64,000 nt of DNA. Origin: Enoplosus armatus. Lineage: Eukaryota; Chordata; Actinopteri; Centrarchiformes; Enoplosidae. The DNA is taken from positions 26,254,629 through 26,318,628 of the forward strand of contig NC_092185.1 in the NCBI RefSeq assembly GCF_043641665.1, written 5' to 3'. Shown here in pieces: positions 60,145 to 64,000 of the stretch. The number at the start of each line of letters is the position of its first letter. The first letter of the stretch is position 1. The notes beneath the pieces are model-generated. The model was not told the DNA's origin. It was given only the letters and a program-made list of their open reading frames with translations, and did no database searches. Both the position numbers and the translations under genes were made by a program.

Positions 60145-60193
60145 TAATGTATGTTACTTGGCAATAAACAGTTTCTGATTCTGATTCTGATTG
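60145..60193 (+). mobile_element. LINE 3' tail fragment
   Basis: Ends GGCAATAAACAGTTTCTGAT with three GATTCT units. This is an L2/Rex-type 3' terminus of a different subfamily from those at 16539 and 18090. Confidence 0.5.
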
Positions 60194-60760
60194 ATGCGGT
60201 AGTGATTGCGGACACAACTCAACGGCTCATTCAAAATTGCAATACTGTATCTGAGATGCCACATGGAGTCGCTGCTTCAACAGCTAACCGCTCCTTGAAC
60301 CGCGATAGCATGTTTTTATGTGCACACATACATATAAATGACAAGTTAATGCTCTTTTAAGCTAGTCTTTATGCTAAGCTACTGTGGGCTAAACACGTCC
60401 TTATCTCTCTCTGACCCTTATTTGACTCTGGATGAGTCAAAAAGTCGGACATACATATGTCTACAACTGCAGTATCAGACCTAACATCTAACAGCCTGTC
60501 TGTCTGCGTCTGCACATGTGAGACGGCACAGACACAAATGATAAAACCATCCCTTTGACAGCCCGCCTGTGCTAATCTGCCTCCTCTCTCTGCCTCATCA
60601 CACATTCTCTCTATTCCTTTCCACAGGAGGGGGAATTGGAACATTAGAACACGTGTTTTCCCCTAGAGGGATCATTTCACCGCCAGTTGTAAAATAATCC
60701 TAAAAAGCTGAGAAAAAGTCTTTATTTTACATTTCTGTCTCGGTTTTTTTTTTTTGTGTA

Positions 60761-60799
<39 letters not shown>

Positions 60800-60845
60800 C
60801 ATGTAAACACCCCTTTCCTCATTGTCAGAAAGCTTTCAACAGTAT

Positions 60846-60910
60846 TGACGACATTTGGCTAAGTGCCAGATGTGTCCTGCAGGACACATCTGGCACTTAG
60901 CCAAGTGTCG

Positions 60911-60913
<3 letters not shown>
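60846..60913. repeat. 68-bp spacer-free palindrome
   Basis: Two 34-nt arms meet at CTGCAG (60877-60882) and differ at only one position (T at 60855 of TGACGACATTTGG versus C in the mirrored arm). It lies between CA tracts on both sides. Confidence 0.95.
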
Positions 60914-60945
<32 letters not shown>

Positions 60946-61644
60946 ATCCCTGTGTCAGATTGATAACCCATGTTATTGATCACCTGTCTGCATACAGCCT
61001 AGAAAATAGACACACACTTATACACTAACGCTAAGTGATCTGTTTGTGTATGCGTGTGTGTGTGTGTGTGTGTGTATGTAGGGTCTAGTAATAGTAATAG
61101 CCTGCTGGGCCTTTTAATTCCTTCAGGAGATCAGAGCTATGGATCAACGGTCACCAACATCAGAGACACCCTACTCTACTGTGGATTTCACGTCTGGCTC
61201 TCCGGATGACTTCAGCCTCGGTGAACTTCATCGTGTGGAATTTGTTGTTTTTTTTGCGTACGACCAATAGCAAAGCTGCCTCTGAAAGGGGGCGGTCGTA
61301 CTGGGGAGTATGGATGTAGGGGTGGTCTGCAGTCGTCTAACTCACTGCCAAAATGTTAGCAATGTCATTCCGCAGTAAACGTGTTAACAGTCAGGCTGCA
61401 TTCAGATCAAATTCTGGCGGTTGTGGCGATTAGTGCAGGGTTGTGCAGCTGTTTTGCAGCATCGACTGCAAGCCAGGCGCAGACGTTAAAGTTAAAGTCT
61501 GTACTATGTGATCGGCTGTGTAGTATTAAAGCGCAAAATAAGTTATGTCAGAGAGAGTTGAAGGAAGGAAGTTGGCTTCCTGTCTGCTGAAATAAAAGCT
61601 GAGTTCCACTGGCAGGTGTGTTGATACTGTCTAACGCCCTTTAA

Positions 61645-62139
61645 GGTCCCATGTTGTAGGCAGTGAGATGTCCATGTCTTGTTTGATCATAAAGCAGCTC
61701 TCGGTGCTGTATAAACTACTGTGGAAGTAACAAAACGCTCAGTCCACGGAGAAACGCACACAGCCCGTATTCAGACACTGTGCCTTTTAAACGAGCAGTC
61801 AGGACTTCAGTAAGGTTGTGATGTCACAACTATACAGCCACCGCCCTCAGCCACGGCCCCCAGCAGGTTATCTGCTCCAATCACAGCACCACCCACCAAG
61901 TACAGGGACGCTCATCCACCCGCTCCGTTCTAAGTCATTGGAGCGCTCTGCTCAGGAACTACTCTTCAGTTTGTCTAAAACGGCTTATTTCAGACAGGGA
62001 GGGGGGGGGACTGAGGGGCTGCAGAAAGGGCCAGTGTAAAATAAATAAGGACTTTTTGAACTGTGACTCCTGCAAAGCTTCTCTAGTGGAGTCCCTGAAT
62101 AAAAATATAGAGGTGAAATGAGCAGAATACCTGGGACCT
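61645..62139 (+). mobile_element. TTAA-flanked MITE, copy D (longest)
   Basis: Flanked by TTAA (61641-61644 and 62140-62143), with termini GGTCCCATG...GGGACC. It shares CATAAAGCAGCTCTCGGTGC, CACAGCCCGTATTCAG and GTAAGGTTGTGATGTCACAA with copies A-C, and its right end with B and E. At 495 bp it is the most complete copy here. Non-coding. Confidence 0.85.
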
Positions 62140-62907
62140 TTAAACAACAAGACAATGATTATTTTAACTGATTTAACTTAGGATTTAGACTACAGAGCAG
62201 TTTCCAGTCTTCATGCTAAGCTACGCTTAGAAATAAAAAATGAGTGGAAGATCATCATAAAACAACATGGCTGCACTCGGCACTAGAGCTTGTCGCTGCT
62301 GAGGGGGGATTGTATCTGTTTTTATCTGTGAAATGCGGTGACGTACTGGCTCAGCCAGTCTGGTTTCACAGGCGTCCACGTTGAAATGTCGCATCGCCTG
62401 GTTACAAAAATTCAGAAGTGCATGACCACGCGGCGCGACAGCTTGCAGCTTGCGGCGTGGCGCGATGACGTCATTTTGGGCGCACGGACCCTCGCTCCAG
62501 AGACACTACGACGACCACAAATCCAGCTCAACGCCTGTATCTGACAACTATGATCGGCTCTAAAATACCTCGGGTTGACTTTGATTCTTAAGCTCCAACG
62601 AGCTCTACACACAGACCGGCTCTCCCAGCATGCAGCAGGAATGGACGACAGCCAGCACACGGCTGCGTATCAAGTCTCTGTACAAGACTGGCTTCTTATG
62701 TCTCAACACAGAACTCTGGCCTGAGGACGGCTGTATACTTTGAGATTCACTGACCTACATATCCACCAAAGAAGATTCTCTGTCGTGTCGCGTTCTCAGA
62801 ATAAATCAAGCAGCCTCATAAAAGCTGCAGATCCGACAATATAAATGCCTTCACACACATTTATTTATGAGGATTCAGTGAAGGAGAATTCCTCTACATG
62901 TAAATAT

Positions 62908-62909
<2 letters not shown>

Positions 62910-62959
<50 letters not shown>
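62910..62959. repeat. (CA)n microsatellite
   Basis: About 25 uninterrupted CA units. Confidence 0.95.
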
Positions 62960-62961
<2 letters not shown>

Positions 62962-64000
62962 TGACAGAGGGCCATGTGTGGCACAAGCCGGGATGTTCTC
63001 TCCTTTGTTCCGTGTGTACGATTACATCAAGCAGAAGTCATTGTTCAACAGATGACCTTTGCTCCGAGCAATGTCCCTCCCTCCTTCCCAGCAGCCCCAT
63101 CCACCCTCTCCGTCCTCTTCCTCCCCTTTTCCTTTCTTCTGTCTTCACAGCTTTACGCCGAGGAGAAGAGGACCGATAGCAAGAAACCAAGGCGTGGGGG
63201 GCTTTGGTCTGGAAAACAGGATGATAGTATCTGGTGGTAAATGCAGCACGTTCTCAAACGAAGCCCAATCTTCCAGCTTCAAAAAATGACCACCGTGACC
63301 ACACACTGAGACAAGCGGGCGTTCGATACATGCAGCTGCAGCACTTAAGAGTGAAGAAAAATAAATCTTTGCAGCGCAGATGTGAAGTTGAAAGAGGGGC
63401 CTAATTACAGCAGGAGGAGGGTTGGGTGGTTTGTCTGAACTGGTCGGACATGGCGGTGCTCTGACTCGGTGCTCTGACTCGGTTCTCTGCCTGTTTTAAT
63501 AGAGCGACCCAGAATGCAGTCAGGCAGGGCGAAGAGAGTTTTGATCAAAGTCCCCAAAGTCTGGTCAGTAGATGCTGTGTGTACACAGTCATAACTGCTT
63601 CATAGCGCATTCTGTCGGGTAGGAAATATATGTATCAGAATGGAATTGGGAGTGATATTATAGATATATAGAGGGAATAAAAACTAAAATGAAAGACTTG
63701 GTTATAACATACCATTAAAAAGATATATGCAGTGTACAAGCAGAAAAAAATGCATACATATATATGCAGTACAAGCACGAACACACATCTCATTTTAAAG
63801 ATACATGCATAGATACAGCCTATGCATACAAATGCCTGTACGCACTAAATATTTACAGTATGTGCGCTGGAACATACTGTATGCAATACGTTATATAAAC
63901 ATGCATGCATGCATGCCATACAGCCATGTATTTATGAAGCTGTTACATGCACATATACTGTATACTGCATCATGCACCAATTTGCATGCAGACTTGCATT

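Larger units (their letters stand above)
59156..64000. other. Upstream bcar1 intron (open at window edge)
   Basis: Neither an SH3-like (ALYDN...) nor a YQVP-like minus-strand frame is present, so this is taken as intron. It contains a hAT MITE (59742-59970), a LINE-like GATTCT tail (about 60145-60193), CA tracts (60763-60798, 60914-60943, 62910-62959), a palindrome (60846-60913) and a TTAA MITE (61645-62139). The last 400 bp are rich in ATATGCA/CATGCATG-type alternating sequence. Confidence 0.6.

Noticed and set aside
1..64000. CRISPR arrays, operons or prokaryotic/phage systems
   Set aside because: The window has spliced vertebrate genes and eukaryotic repeats. The tandem repeats are microsatellites without spacer structure.

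Overview
The window is teleost nuclear DNA, probably from a spiny-rayed fish. The evidence is intron-rich vertebrate genes, very many (CA)n/(GT)n tracts and long G or C runs, and several fish-typical repeats: L2/Rex-type LINEs with GATTCT tails, L1 ORF1 debris, and Tc1/mariner-, hAT- and TTAA-flanked MITEs. Three protein genes can be supported and all lie in the right-hand 60% of the window. Placement within fishes is inference.

Layout: 1-27 kb is intergenic and repeat-rich, with LINE debris at about 2.7-3.2, 8.8-9.4 and 13.5-15.1 kb, a long-inverted-repeat element at 4.7-6.1 kb, and a LINE 3' end nested in another repeat at 16.5-16.8 kb. At 27.6-31.0 kb (+) is a complete five-exon cyclin D1 gene (ccnd1, 296 aa). 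At 31-38 kb lies its probable 3' UTR, holding a near-perfect Tc1/mariner MITE, followed by more repeats and a deleted LINE. At 38.3-46.8 kb (+) is a complete seven-exon short-chain dehydrogenase/reductase of the C-factor/sniffer type (264 aa). At 50.6-59.2 kb (-) are the last six coding exons (715 aa) of bcar1 (p130Cas). Its SH3 and early substrate-domain exons must lie beyond the right edge. The last 4.8 kb is the next bcar1 intron and holds a 68-bp spacer-free palindrome, a hAT MITE and a TTAA MITE.

Cyclin D1 drives G1/S through CDK4/6, and Bcar1 is an adhesion and growth-factor scaffold that in mammals signals towards proliferation. Their proximity here looks like local gene order, not a pathway cluster. 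No prokaryotic or viral gene system, CRISPR array or wholly new system was found. The most noteworthy signals are at RNA level: an 87-bp bcar1 exon sandwiched between (UG)n tracts; a 93-bp ccnd1 intron 4 whose retention stays open and would give a cyclin-D1b-like protein; a CA tract abutting an SDR donor site; and uniformly phase-0 bcar1 introns. The 68-bp palindrome is the main structural oddity.
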